From Cristatella mucedo (Eukaryota > Bryozoa > Phylactolaemata > Cristatellidae), in NCBI GenBank assembly GCA_009760855.2, contig WPIO01000059.1, positions 1,036,001-1,100,000 of the forward strand: a stretch of 64,000 nucleotides of DNA, written 5' to 3'. A program made the translations under genes and the position numbers. Under the pieces are notes generated by a model that was not told the DNA's origin, searched no databases, and saw only the letters and a list, made by a program, of their open reading frames with translations. Of this stretch, positions 18,823 through 46,189 are shown one piece after another. Position 1 is the first letter of the stretch, and each line of letters starts with the position of its first letter.

Positions 18823-19729
18823 GCGATTAGCAAAATCGACGGGTAGCAAAAGTATGAGACAATACATTCTTCGTGGGCATACTTACCACCGAGGCATCAA
18901 TCCTTATAATTTCGCTGGTCTTCCGACGCCACAAGTGTGTAACCCGCTGTCTCAAGTCATAACCAGTTTGCTTCATTGCCTTAAGTCATAACCAGTTTGC
19001 TTCATTGTCCCTGATCCTTCATGAGTTCGTTGCCGTACTACTAGTTGCTTTAGAACTTCTTGTTGCCGTAACTATACTCACTGCTTTACGAACTCCTGTT
19101 ACAAACTAGGGGTAGCCGTCTCCACGCCTGGACAAAACTAGGTCACCGAAAACACAGCACTGACTAAGGTTGCTAGTCCCAGCCTTATGAGTCCGACAGA
19201 AAGGACTGGTTCGAGCCCTAAGAAGTCTTAAAGCCACGACTGTAAGTTCGACGCCGATGCACGAAGGTAGCCGAACACGGCGACGACGAAGGGCACCAAC
19301 ACTTAATAATATCAAGTCCACACTCGTAGTCTAGAGCAGTACATTCAACAGCTAAGGAGGGTTACAGGCTTCCGAAACCAGCCAATCAGCAAGCAGCAAT
19401 CCATGTGTGGCCCAACCAGCCACGAGCACAAATCAACTCAACTGCTAAGACACCAACTCACTACCTAGTACACGGCTTCGGCTTTTATGCTGCCTCAGCC
19501 ACAGATTATTGCATAATCGGTTCGTAGCTATTACAATTTACGCACCTTACTATGGGAGTAATGGATATAAATCATAATCTGGCTGATATGGCACCCACCT
19601 TCAATAAGGCAGGAAGTTTATCACCCAATCAAGTGTCTACAACAAGGAACTTGGAGGTACATGTGAGTTGCTTTACAAAAAACCACAGCAGTTGTTATAC
19701 CTTAAGGTAACCGTGCGTACATTCGAGAT
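18823..19729. other. TKT downstream sequence
   Basis: No gene was recognised. It contains a 28-bp tandem duplication at 18953-19009 (units contain AGTCATAACCAGTTTGCTTC). Confidence 0.5.
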
Positions 19730-19735
19730 TTTATT
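19730..19735 (-). terminator. Poly(A) signal, TKT
   Basis: AATAAA on the - strand lies 87 nt past the TKT stop and is followed by a T/G-containing stretch. It implies a short 3' UTR of roughly 100-120 nt. Confidence 0.65.
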
Positions 19736-19821
19736 GACCCAGAAGAAGACAACGCCCACACTGGCTGACATATTAATAGAAGGAAGTTCCCCTAGAGGTG
19801 AGTAGTTTCGCGTAGTAGATA

Positions 19822-35768
<15,947 letters not shown>

Positions 35769-36000
35769 ACTAGCAGCTGGCAAACACTTCAAAGAGAGCA
35801 CACTGAGCAGGCAACCACGCCGTTCGGTGAGCGGTACCCGAATGAGTAGGAAAACGTGCCTGGACACTTCTGGCCGGAATTAAAGAAAGAATGATCCTAT
35901 ATTGTCGAATATTTATTAAAATAATAATATTATTACATAAACATAATCTGCATACGACAGAATGTGGTTTTGCGTTGATGATTGTACGACTGTACTCGAG
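35769..36000 (-). promoter_or_regulatory. TKT 5' UTR and probable promoter region
   Basis: Located by position upstream of the TKT ATG. On the - strand GCTCAGTGTG near 35805 resembles an initiator. No TATA box was found at a fitting distance. The transcription start is not fixed by sequence. Confidence 0.35.
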
Positions 36001-36639
36001 GGCGAGGCCTTGACGTCACGTGCAGAGTGGGTCTCAGCCGGGCTTGAGTCGCGCACCTTCTGGGGCCAGGGTCCGTTTTGGCTGCACGGTGTGCAGCCAA
36101 ATCAGGGAATATCGTGTTTTGTCTCTCTCTCTCTCTCCTCGTATCCTATGGTCAAAAGACATTCTTAATTCATCCATCCGTATCCTTAGTTGGTACATTA
36201 ACACAAAACATACATGTACCAGCACTGCACCCCAGGCGATGCTCGCTAAAGGCGTTGATTAGTCGAAGCGAATCGTCGCGGGAGTGCATTTTGTATGCAT
36301 ATAGCTTTCCTACGACCATGGCTATGGCCGTGGTCGCGGTGAAGATTATCTGCAATGCAGGATCGCATGCGCGATCTTCGAAGCACGACCGAAGTGGTCA
36401 CGGCAGCGACCACGGCTATCCTGTTTATGCACTGCGGGTATGGGAGTTGTATAGATGGTTATATAGATGGTATATAGATGTTTTTGTAAGTATTTCACTC
36501 GTGGAATTTTGATTAAAGTCAGGATATCGGAGATAACATTTACGCTGGCGGCACCCAGTTTCAATTTCATTGAGGTGGTTGAAAATCCCTCCCCAGGTCT
36601 CACAGCTCTAAAAAGAGATGCACACACAATATATACATG
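36001..36639. other. Unassigned sequence upstream of TKT
   Basis: No exon was recognised. A short (CT) run lies at 36121-36137 and a perfect hairpin TTGGCTGCAC/GTGCAGCCAA at 36078-36100. Confidence 0.5.
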
Positions 36640-36725
36640 AAATAAATATAAGTCGTGCCCTAAGAGTTCTTAGTCTTTTACAGAGTACTTCACAGTTTCC
36701 GCAGGGCTTCGATCTTGCTCATCAA
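36640..36725 (-). mobile_element. Diverged SINE-B fragment
   Basis: On the - strand: CGAAGCCCTGCGG, a hairpin with AAGACTAAGAACTCTTAGGG, then GCACGACTTATATTTATTT. It is an old copy. Confidence 0.45.
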
Positions 36726-36749
36726 CTCCATTCACCTTGACACAGATGT

Positions 36750-36925
36750 ACATCAGCTGACCCCGTGCATGTCACCCCTAACCATATTATTCATTTCGTT
36801 TGTTTTTCAAGCATGATTTTACTTACCATTCAATTGCATTTCACTTTACAGCAAATCTAAAGCGCCAAGAGAGAGATTAAGTTATCTGAGGGCGCTTTAT
36901 CAAGTGAATTATTATTATTATTATT
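36750..36925 (+). mobile_element. LINE-A 3' end
   Basis: GACCCCGTGCATGTCACCCC, CAAGCATGATTTTACTTACC, AAAGCGCCAAGAGAGAGATT, GAGGGCGCTTTATCAAGTG and (ATT)n to 36925. Close to the copy at 31755. Confidence 0.88.
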
Positions 36926-37039
36926 ATCAAAGGCGATCACCTTAAGCACTTGGGCCAGGCTAGCCCTTCGGATATCGGTGAGCCTTCTTGAATCGAGCTA
37001 CGACGTAGCAAAACTATTCTCCGGCCACTGAATGCATTC

Positions 37040-40000
37040 GCACGACTACTTCTATATACAATATGTCTGCATACCTCTGCCTACGTCCATAGCTTCACAA
37101 CGTCGTACTTGTTGCGGTAGTAGCCCACCCGCCGTAGCCCAGCACGCTGTGAAACGTCGACCGACGGCCGTTACCAAGGTCCAATTCAAATTCGAAGAGC
37201 CAGCGTCCGCTGGGCCGGACGCAAACGGTAGAGAATACAAGCCACTTCACCGCCGATGCCCAGTTGTTGGACAGCCTCTTAAACTCCGCCTACTAAATGT
37301 CCGCTCGCTAAAAACCAAGGGGTTACTTATCCGAGATCAGGTGGTCCAGGAGAAACTAGATGCATTTCTGCTTACCGAAACCTGGATGACGCCTTGTTCC
37401 AGGAGCTGTATTTCCGAGACCACTCCACCCGGGTTCTCATTCTATCAGTACATGCGTTCTGAAAAGGTTGGTAACGGGGTTACAATTGTTGTTAGCGAAT
37501 CGTTTGGTTATACAATGTGCAGTTTCTCACATGGGTCATCGTTTGAATCGGTTGCTATCAGGTCTTCATCAAAGACAATGCCTCTCACTGTTGTGGCATA
37601 CCGGCCTCCTTCTGGCTGTCTAAACTTGTTTATAGAGGAGTTTTCAGAGGTCCTCGCTAAAATATTTGTGTGTGACAGGCCGTCACTGATTGTAGGAGAC
37701 TTCAATATTCACGTTGACAACCCTAGCAACAGCCAGGTCCGCTCATTTCTTGGCTGTCTGGAGAATTTTGGTTTGGCCCAACACGTTATCATAGCACCCA
37801 CGTCGGTGGCCACATTCTAGATCTCGTGATCAATAAGGATGTCCTCCCCACTGACATTGTGGTGTGCCCACTGACCCTCTCAGATCATTGTTCGGTCTCG
37901 TTTACTGTTCTTGCTCCCTCGTACGTGCAGGGCAATGTCGAATTTGCCAAACGACGTAACTTACAAAGCATTGACATGGACAAGTTTTTGAAATCTGTTT
38001 GTGATGCAGGTCTTCTTGATCTGCATTCAGACTCGACCGGCAGCCTTGATACCCTCACTGATGCAATGAACATGACACTCAGGAGTGCTCTTGACAAGCA
38101 TGCCCCCGTTCGCTCTATCCGTGTTCAAAGTCGTGGAGATTCCTTTTAATTTACAAAAAAACTCCTTAAGATGCACCGGGTTAAGCACAGGCTGGAACGT
38201 CGTTTCAAGAAATCGTGGTCTGAGGCAGATCTAGTCAATTTTAAAGACTTCATTCGAGTTTACACCCGAAAGCTTAAAAAAAAACCAGGGCTTCTTTTTT
38301 CATTAGAAAGCTGAATTCCTGCCAGTCGGACCCTCAACAGATTTTTAAGCCAGTAAATGGTTTACTGGCCAATGCTGTCAGGTCTGACTCCCCAGATATT
38401 AAGGGCTCAGCCGAAAAGTTTTCAGCCTTCCTTACTAAAAAAATTGTGCACATTCGTGCCTCCATTAAGCCCCCTCCGACCAAAGCATTCGCGGTTCCTC
38501 AACCTGTGACCTTCCATAAACGGCTCTCCAACGTTTCTGCATGCGATGTGGCTGCCTTAATAAGGTCTAGCAACAAGAGCTCGTCTCCTGAAGACCATAT
38601 ACCTTCATATCTGTGGTCTTCACTTGCAGACCAACTTAGCCCTGCCATAGCCAAGATTTTTAATGATTCTTTGGGAAGAGGGGTCGTCCCCAAGTCCTTC
38701 AAATCAGCAATCGTTAGACCTATTCTTAAAAAGCCTGGATTAGACACGGAGGTCCTAGCAAGCTATCGTCCAGTTTCCCTTCTCCCGTTCTTATCAAAGA
38801 TTCTTGAAAAAAATTGTTGCTAAGCAGCTGGTTGAACATACTTAAAATAATGGAATGTCAGAAACATTTCAATCAGGGTTCAAGAGGCAACACTCTACTG
38901 AAACTGCTCTCCTCCGTGTTAACAATGACATTCTACGTGGCAACGACGACGGGAATGTCACTGCCCTAGCTCTGCTAGATCTGTCTGCTGCCTTCGACAC
39001 CATTGATCACGAAGTTCTGCTTGAACGATTGAGAACAACGATTGGTCTGGCAGACGAAGCACTGGCGTGGTTTAAGTCATACTTGTATGATCGCGTTCAA
39101 TCCGTGTCGTGCGGGGGTCAGGTCTCAGACACGAGAAGGGTCACCTGTGGAGTCTCTCAAGGGTCTGTACTCGGTCCCTTGCTGTTCTCCATTTATACAC
39201 AACCTCTGGGAAAAGTGATTAAGGCACATGGAATAGAATATCACTTCTATGCTGACGATACTCAGTTGTATTTGTCGTTCAAACCGTCGGAATCTGCTGC
39301 AGCAACTGAGAAACTGAATGCTTGCCTTGCCGATATTCGATCCTGGATGTCGGAAAACTTCCTGAAATTAAATGATGATAAAACCGAACTGCTGCTCATA
39401 GGACACCCGAAGCGTGAGGCTGGATTAAAAGGCTTTGCTGTTGTAATAGGTGATCTGTTGTGCGACCATCACCCCGTGCTCGAAATTTAGGTTTCGTGTT
39501 CGACAGCTACCTCAATTTCAAAAGCTTCATTCAGAAGACTGCCTCTACAGCTAGCCATCACATCCGATCCCTATCCAAGATTAGAAGCTGTCTCCCACAG
39601 TGGCTTGTAAAAAATTTAACTAGCTCTTTAGTTCTGTCTCGGCTTGATTATTGTAATTCCCTTTTGGCTTGGCTGCCAAAGAAAGCTATTATGCCACTAT
39701 AGCGGACTATGAATATGGCTGCAAGGCTGGTCTTCAAGTCCCAGCGGTTTGAGCACGTGTCTCCTTGCTGAAAGAGCTAGGATGGTTGCCGGTTGAGAAA
39801 AGGATAAGTTCTTACGCTGCAAAGTTCTTACGCTGATCCACAAGGCCCGCCAAGATCCCAAGGCTTGGCTCCTTCGTACCTAGCTGAACTGCTGCACCAG
39901 TTTCAGCCTGTTCGCGCCCTCAAGTCCTGTGTGGACAATAAATTAGCTGTCTCATTAAGACAGCTAATAGACTGCTTAAAGACAGTTGGCGACAGAAGCT

Positions 40001-40320
40001 TTAGCTCTGCAGGTCCTAGACTGTGGAACTCGCTTCCACAATTCTTACGCAACGACAACTACTCTCCTACTGCCGACTATGGCTCATCCTTTTCAGCGGT
40101 CCTGAGCTGCTACTTCCATGCTACTCACTACCTCAACTGCTCTCCTGACTCTGCTATGCTTCCCACATTCTCTTTGTTTCGTGAGACGAAGTCTGTTGGC
40201 TACCGAATGCGTACCAAAAGCCGCTTAGGCTGTGAGTGCGCTATACAAAACTCTCCTGCGTAACACCCGCATAGTCTTAATGACTTTATGGAGTTACAGA
40301 CGGAGATACATTACATTACA
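37040..40320 (+). mobile_element. LINE-B, near full-length non-LTR retrotransposon (pseudogenised)
   Basis: A CR1/L2-type element. The APE endonuclease block spans about 37290-37920: RLLNVRSL, FLLTETWMTP, VVAYRPPSG, LIVGDFNIHVD, then GGHILDLVI and LSDHCSVSF. The RT block spans about 38640-39450: FNDSLGRGVVPKSFKSAIV, YRPVSLLPFLSKILE, FKRQHSTETALL, SAAFDTIDHEVLLERL, SQGSVLGPLLFSIYTQPL, HFYADDTQLYLSF and FLKLNDDKTELLLIG. The thumb region follows (LVLSRLDYCNSLLAWLP, LAPSYLAELLHQFQP). The 3' tail ends GGAGTTACAGACGGAGATAC and ATTACATTAC. Frameshifts near 37795, 38150-38440, 38810 and 39460 disable it. No ORF1 was identified. Confidence 0.95.
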
Positions 40321-40369
40321 TTACTAAGATTGCCATCACGACATAATAATACCTGCGCTCGGTGGCAGG

Positions 40370-40418
40370 GTCATGAGGGCAGGGTCATGAGGGCAGGGTC
40401 ATGAGGGCAGGGGGCATT
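40370..40418. repeat. 14-bp tandem repeat, three copies
   Basis: Unit AGGGCAGGGTCATG, three perfect copies plus a partial, just before the second copy of the unnamed dispersed repeat. Confidence 0.9.
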
Positions 40419-40640
40419 GTCCCTTTCCCCTTCACCGGGGCAGCGACCTGGGTGGGCCCACAATTCCTAAGCCTCCTCCCCCGACTGTCACAAACAACGA
40501 AATTATATGTTGATTCCACTCGATGAGCGACTCGCTGAATTTATGTTGAATAAACACTGTAACTCTGCGCTACAATTGTTCATTAATTGCACGTCTAGCC
40601 CCGCCTACAATTGTACTTCTAGCCGGCTTACACGAAAACC
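40400..40640. repeat. Unnamed dispersed repeat, copy 2
   Basis: Shares ordered segments with 13290-13500 (ACGAAATT, ATTCCACTCGATGAGC, TTGAATAAACACTG, CATTAATTGC, GTCTAGCCCC). Its end meets the start of a truncated LINE-A. Confidence 0.6.
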
Positions 40641-40644
40641 TTGC

Positions 40645-41470
40645 CGATTTTGCCCCTATATTGACGTGAATGGACAAAGATCATTCGAGGAACCTCTGAA
40701 ATATGGGATACCTCAGGGCTCCTTGCTTGGTCCAGTTCTTGTCACGGTTTATACTCTCCCTCTTGCTGATGTGATTGCCAAGCACAATCTAGGCTTTCAC
40801 TTCTATGCGGATGACACTCAGTTGTGCCTTTGCTTTAATCCCTCCCAGCCTTCGAGCACCTCGAATTCTCTAAACTCACTTGCTGCATGCATTGATGACA
40901 TCCGCAAATGAATGGCAGCAAATATTCTAAAACTAAACGATGATAAAACTAACTTACTAGTTATGGGGAAACCAAGTGTGATTCAGAAATTGGAAAGGCT
41001 AACGCTCAAACTGGGCTCTGCCAGCATAACTCCTGTTGAATCTGCACACAATCTAGGTGTCATGTTCCAAAGTGACCGTTCATTGGACGACCACATCAGC
41101 TCCACAATCAAGTCAGCCTACTTTCAGCTACATAACATATGCTCCCAAAGGCTGGAGCTCACTCCCGACTTGCGTCACGACATTCCCCGACTTGATCACA
41201 TTTAAAAACACACCTATTCATGACAGCATTTGGTGAGTCCCTGTGATTCGTCCTGTATGTGTTTATGAATGCTGACACTGTGCATGCTGCCACTAACCAC
41301 ATTTGCATGCTGAGCCTGGTCATGTCACCCTTAACTATGTTATTCATGTTGTTTATCAAGTATGATACCACTCACGATTCGATCGTATTTCCTTTGCAGC
41401 AAATGTAAAGCGCCTAGAAAGAGTTTGAGCTCTCTGAGGGCGCTTTTATCAAGTGTATTATTATTCTTTT
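40645..41470 (+). mobile_element. LINE-A copy with internal deletion
   Basis: Keeps YIDVNGQRSFEEPLKYGIPQ, GSLLGPVLVTVYTLPLADVI, HFYADDTQLCLCF, KTNLLVMGKPSVIQKLERL and FQSDRSLDDHISSTIKSAYF. It then jumps from FQLHN directly to the C-terminal SQRLELTPDL segment, losing the thumb region. The hairpin and (ATT)n end it at about 41467. One in-frame TGA follows DDIRK. Confidence 0.93.
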
Positions 41471-41493
41471 AATTATATACTGTATTTCTATAC

Positions 41494-41530
41494 ATGTGTG
41501 CTGCATAGCATTTCGCTATGCAGCACACAT
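41494..41530. repeat. 16-bp stem hairpin
   Basis: ATGTGTGCTGCATAGC, a 5-nt loop, and the exact reverse complement. A further partial copy of the right arm lies at 41545-41558. Confidence 0.95.
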
Positions 41531-41559
41531 TTATGCATTGCTCCTATGCAGCACACATG

Positions 41560-42829
41560 TGTGCATTGCTCTTTGGAGGAGCAGGAGAAATAAGCTGCTG
41601 CATTTTGCCGAGGGTTGCTGCCCGGTTGCTTCATTTCGGGCAATATTTCGACAACTGTAGCTGCTATCTATTAAAGTCGTCGCTCGGATGGAGCACACCG
41701 GATAGTACCACTCATAAAAAAGGCAGTGTTTTGGTTCAGAAGATTTTTACACACCGCAGTTGAGCTCAAGCGCTGTTGAGTGCAGTAGCTTGACGAACAG
41801 CATTTTTCCTGAGACAAATCTTCGCCCCGGCGTCGGGAGCGTCGGCAGAAGGCCAAGTGAATCTTAGACAGCGGACGTCTGACATTCTGTGGTTCGATGG
41901 TCGGATGAGAACTGCTGGCAAGCTCAACGTCAGCATGCGCCCAATAGCGCTGTGAGTGTTTACTCTTATGTTGGACAGCACCTATGACTTGATGAGCATA
42001 GCGCCGGGCAAGTGTAATAACGGCGGGCTAACGAATTTATGAGGCCTCGATGTCAGGGACTCCCGACACGTCTATGAGGAAGACGAGTTTCAGCTGGGAC
42101 GGGTGACAAGGACGACGACGATATCTCGGCGACCTGAGGGGCGTCGCGTTCAGTTCCGTCGGGAGGAAGAGCGCCACCGAGCGGCGCGCGAAGTGGAAAA
42201 TACGGTCGTTCGGTGCTAGCAAGTGAGCTGCATTTTACCGTGCTCTGCATCTCGTACTCTGCTCTCGTATCTGCACGCGCAGAGCAGCCTTCTGCGCTGA
42301 TGCTCTTTTTTCTGCCACGAGTCGGCGTCGTATCGGATGCCGCCACCAACGGCGCGCCAATATTTTCAGGACCTCCGTCGTCACTATCAGCAATACTACC
42401 CAGACGAGCACTGGAGCCGCGATTCGGACCTCCTGCATAATCTTTCAGACCATCGGGTGGCAATGAAGTTCCCGGGGAATGTTTTCAAGAACTCGAACAC
42501 CAGTTCCATAGCATTGTTAAGAACACCATTACGAACATCTTTTATATCGTCATTATAGCCAACCGTAGCGTGCATCCTTTCATTGCGCTCTTGCGCTCAT
42601 AGTTGTTCAGTTCATTGCTTCGTCGACACGCGACTCTGACGGTGCTGCTCCTGAATCAGGTCGACGGCGTTTTCGACTTCAAAATGCTATATTTTTAGAG
42701 CAGCTATCCGCAAAATAAATAATCAATTGCGATTCTACTTGCGGAAATTCGGTAACCCAGGTTACCGCCTTAGGGCTCAAATGTCCCCGGCCGGGCACTA
42801 AGGTCATTGGGGCACCAAAGGCAAAGTTT
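41560..42829. other. Unassigned sequence
   Basis: No conserved exon or repeat was recognised. A + strand reading frame at 42337-42558 starts PPPTARQYFQDLRRHYQQYY and is of unknown origin. Confidence 0.45.
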
Positions 42830-43915
42830 ATTGTACATATTTATTTAACTTGAACCTTCTTTTCATGCGAGAGTACCAATCTTGATTTAAAGCAAGTCCT
42901 TGTTTCAATGGAGTTGAATATAACTGGCTGAGCTAGTTAAGCATCCCTTTGAAGCTACAGCTATCAATGATGGACTGAACAGCATTGTAAGTCTTTTGGA
43001 GCCACTGTCAGAGGGTACATGTAGAACACTTGAAACGAGAAGTGAATCTGGCAGTCTCCTACATTGTATCCGGAACTTTAACTTATCTGTTACCATTTTG
43101 GTACAGCATCTTAAGGAAGGTTGACCTCGTTCAGAAAACACTACAGGATCCAAAGGTGAACTTCAAAGACGCCTCTTGTGACCTCCACTCTCAGAGATTG
43201 AGCTTCAAGACTTCGAGAAGACGTGCCAGAAATCCCTACTAGATGCAAAAACGAGATGTTTGTGGGAGTTGCAGTTAAGCGAAGAATCCACCGAAGGACA
43301 CAGATGTCTGGAGAACTCTCTCAACATGTTGGTGTCACGGCAAAGGAGGAGATTCCAAGAATCACGAAGGATAGCATAATAGAATCACGAAGGATAGCAT
43401 AGACTATCTCCGACGAGAAATTGTAACTAAGTTATCCCGGCTCACAGATCTTGATGTCAAATTGGGTTTCTTGGTGGAAGTTGAGAAGCTTTTGAAAACA
43501 CTTGACCGGAGCAAACTCCGCCAGCAATGTCTAGATCTTGGAAGCTTCTACTGTTCAGACACTGGTGGAACAGAGCTGTACAACGAAGTATGTGACTGTA
43601 AAATGCTTGCTACCACACGTCACGACTCGGCACTAAAGACACGACTGGAACTCATGTTTTTCATCGTCAGTTATGGAGAAGATGTGTTTCCTAATTTGCG
43701 AGTTGCCTTGCAAGTTCTTCTCATCGTAGCTCTATTAGCTGCCGGTTTGAAACGTTCTTTTAGCAACCTGAAGATAATCCTGTCTTATCTGAGAGCATCA
43801 TTGGGGCAAGATTGACTCTCTGGTTTGGCCTCGTTAAGCATAGAAAAAAAAGAACTGAAAATGACTTTCAAAGTGCAATAGACCAGTTTACCACGTTAAA
43901 AGCCAAACAAATTCC
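42830..43915 (+). pseudogene. hAT-family transposase remnant (ZMYM1-like)
   Basis: The C-terminal half of a hAT transposase with broken frames. It has LPFWYSILRKVDLVQKTLQD, then LKTRLELMFFIVSYGEDVFP, then the dimerisation domain ALQVLLIVALLAAGLKRSFS, NLKIILSYLRASLGQ, stop, LSGLASLSIE. The family pattern is CERSFSKLKLIKSYLRSTMGQERLSGLALLSIE-like (established knowledge). The TGA at about 43813 stands where the family has Arg, consistent with CGA to TGA decay. A 17-bp sequence is duplicated in tandem near 43362-43400. No terminal inverted repeats were found. Confidence 0.82.
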
Positions 43916-43988
43916 CCTAAGTTATAGCGGCGGTAGCTACCTTGTACCTTTACTACAGTCAGTAAAACTTTCTTGACTGTATATGCCT

Positions 43989-44239
43989 GCCTCACGCGTG
44001 CAGCCTCACGCGTGCAGCCTCACGCGTGCAGCCTCACGCGTGCAGCCTCACGCGTGCAGCCTCACGCGTGCAGCCTCACGCGTGCAGCCTCACGCGTGCA
44101 GCCTCACGCGTGCAGCCTCACGCGTGCAGCCTCACGCGTGCAGCCTCACGCGTCCAGCCTCACGCGTCCAGCCTCACGCGTCCAGCCTCACGCGTCCAGC
44201 CTCACGCGTCCAGCCTCACGCGTCCAGCCTCACGCGTGA
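43989..44239. repeat. 14-bp minisatellite (about 18 copies)
   Basis: Unit CCTCACGCGTGCAG for about the first 12 copies, switching near 44141 to CCTCACGCGTCCAG for the last six. Each unit has ACGCGT. Because 14 is not a multiple of 3, the repeat reads open in all frames; these are not genes. It ends in a 28-bp perfect palindrome (44221-44248). Confidence 0.97.
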
Positions 44240-44248
44240 GGCTGGACG

Positions 44249-44303
44249 ATCTGTTCTGTACTGAACCACGGATCCTGGGATCTGTTCTGTACTGAACCAC
44301 GAT
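44249..44303. repeat. Tandem duplication of about 31 bp
   Basis: ATCTGTTCTGTACTGAACCA occurs twice, separated by CGGATCCTGGG. Confidence 0.9.
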
Positions 44304-44424
44304 AAAGGCAGCATTAAAGTCGGGGCCACTACTAGAACGGCCAGCCATACGACTGTAGGCACGATTACGATCGTCGCATCCCTTTATACTGACGCTCATG
44401 GGTCATATTAAATATAAATAAATA

Positions 44425-44530
44425 ATAATGAAAGTCATTTGTATATATAACGCCTTAAGAAAACCTTATCTCTATTCAGGCGCTAAAAGTATGCCTCTGG
44501 GCTTGAGACCAATAGTAACGCGAGATTTAC
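44425..44530 (-). mobile_element. Diverged SINE-B copy
   Basis: On the - strand: GGTCTCAAGCCCAGAGGCAT, then GCGCCTGAATAGAGATAAGG and GGCGTTATATATACAAATGA. The head is incomplete. Confidence 0.65.
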
Positions 44531-45289
44531 AGGCCAGGCTCGTTTGGAAGGTTAGGCTTTCCAATTTCGGAGCAACTCTAGTATTGCATCTAGCCAGCAA
44601 CTCGGTTTTATCGTCATTAGTTACGTTTGCGAAGTCTTGCTAAATGGAAAACACACGGAGATAGGCAGCAAGTAGTCTACATTGATTTGAGGGCAGCGGA
44701 ATATAAATAAACAAATATATATCTAGACATAAATACACGCGCCCTCGAGAACACACGCGCAAATAGGCATGCCCAGGCGGACGTCACAGAAACCTACTGC
44801 GCTGTGACTGGCTAGGAATGTCACTTTAGCCTGGGGCTGGAATACGATACTACGTATGACGGGCTTCGTTGGTTTGGTTGGTTGGCATGGGTACCTTCTT
44901 AAGAAGCGATCGCTACGTTCCTCTCACCTACGTTTTGCTTTCGCTAAACAAATAGGCAAAATTAGCAGTTCCCGATGTGCTAAGCAAAGAAGAAAAACAA
45001 GCAGTTCGCAATACTCGAAGCAAATAGGCAAAATAAGTAGTTCACGATAGGCTCAGATGGCCGGCCAGCGATTGGTCGCCCAATCGCCACTGCTCGGTTA
45101 CAGCTGACCGCAGCAGAGAATCAATCTTAAGTTTTTCTGACCGTCTGCTTCTGTTGCTTCTGCCGCTGCTGCTTCTGCTGCTGCTGCTACTGTTGGTCTT
45201 AACCGGCGTAAACATCGCGGCTGGGGCTTTCTGCAGGCTACCCCCCCCCCCGAAGCTTAAAAAATGCCAGGTCTTCACATTTTCATTCA
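44531..45289. other. Unassigned sequence
   Basis: No gene was recognised. Imperfect tandem copies of GCAAAATTAGCAGTTC and GCAAAATAAGTAGTTC lie near 44955-45045, a CTG/CTT-rich run at 45145-45195 and a C run at 45241-45250. Confidence 0.5.
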
Positions 45290-45720
45290 CCAGCTGCAGC
45301 AGCCTTTCCAGTCAGACCCTAAAAATAGCGACAAGACGGCAAATTATTTGCTGATGTGGTCGAGCTGTCTCTTCACTATCTGGAGATAAGTGTGCCACTG
45401 ATAAGTTTTCCATCTTCACTGAAAAAGTCACACATAGTCGTACTTACTTAAAGTCGCCTTCGCCTAATACAAGTCCCGAGGGACAACCTGCAACTGTCCT
45501 GCGTCAGGAATTCTCCAAAGTTTCTTGGATGGAGATGCTTTCATATTTAAAGGCATTAAAAAGGCGTCATTCATTGACAAGTTTCGGTCTTGCCTGTCTG
45601 AGAAAAAAGCCGCTCTATTGATAAGGCTCAGCGGTCTCATTCCTAGATATAAACTGTCTGGCTGATACGTTTTCTGCCTTCTTCGTTGAAACAAATTGCA
45701 CATATCCTGCCTCTATATGC
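45290..45720 (+). mobile_element. Very old LINE-B-like fragment
   Basis: CCAGTCAGACCCT, CACTGATAAGTTTTCC, ACTGAAAAAGTCACACATAG and GATACGTTTTCTGCCTTCTT weakly match LINE-B around 38320-38460. The call rests on order and spacing more than on identity. Confidence 0.4.
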
Positions 45721-45814
45721 CATCTCAGCTTAATGCAGGCGTCGAGTTGGGGCAAACAGCAACCTCTCCATGAAATTGTCTAGAGTTTCCGTATATGCAG
45801 TAGGTACCATAATG

Positions 45815-45982
45815 TATTTGCACGCTGACCCTGTGCATGTCACCTCTAACCATGTTATGCTCGCATCATTGAGCATGCTACCACTAACCATTCGATCCTT
45901 TACAGCAAATGTAAGGTGCCAAGAAAGAAACTGAGTTCTCTGAGGGAGCTAAACACATGTATTATTATTATTATTATTATTC
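45815..45982 (+). mobile_element. LINE-A 3' end
   Basis: GCACGCTGACCCTGTGCATG, ACCACTAACCATTCGATCC, the hairpin with AAGAAAGAAACTGAGTTCTC, and (ATT)n with C interruptions to 45982. Confidence 0.85.
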
Positions 45983-45984
45983 CT

Positions 45985-46135
45985 ATTATTATTAGAGCTA
46001 AGGAACGCGGATTCAACAACCCAATTTTATATACCGACAGGAGAGCCTTAGAGGCGATCTCACTCACTTGCGATGGGCAATATAGAATTGCCTGCCGCAG
46101 GGCTCGATCCCACTATCTAGGTCACGACGTGAGAG
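45985..46135 (-). mobile_element. SINE-A copy, diverged
   Basis: On the - strand: head, GTGGGATCGAGCCCTGC (B box), GGCAATTCTATATTGCCC, GTGAGATCGCCTCTAAGGC and CTCTCCTGTCGGTAT. It starts where a LINE-A (ATT)n tail ends. Confidence 0.65.
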
Positions 46136-46189
46136 CTTGGTGCGAAAATCAAGGATAGTGTCAAGCAAGAGCGTGTCATTATTTAGACC

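Noticed and set aside
18537-18991. Repeat-protein-like frames around CDTVVGPTV
   Set aside because: Product of the 31-bp minisatellite; open in several frames and both strands.
37040-40320. LINE-B endonuclease/RT as a host gene
   Set aside because: Endonuclease and YADD RT motifs, multiple frameshifts and other truncated copies identify it as a retrotransposon.
43973-44295. Overlapping frames reading as repeated ASRVQPHACSLTR peptide
   Set aside because: A 14-bp minisatellite reads open in all three frames; nothing else supports a gene.
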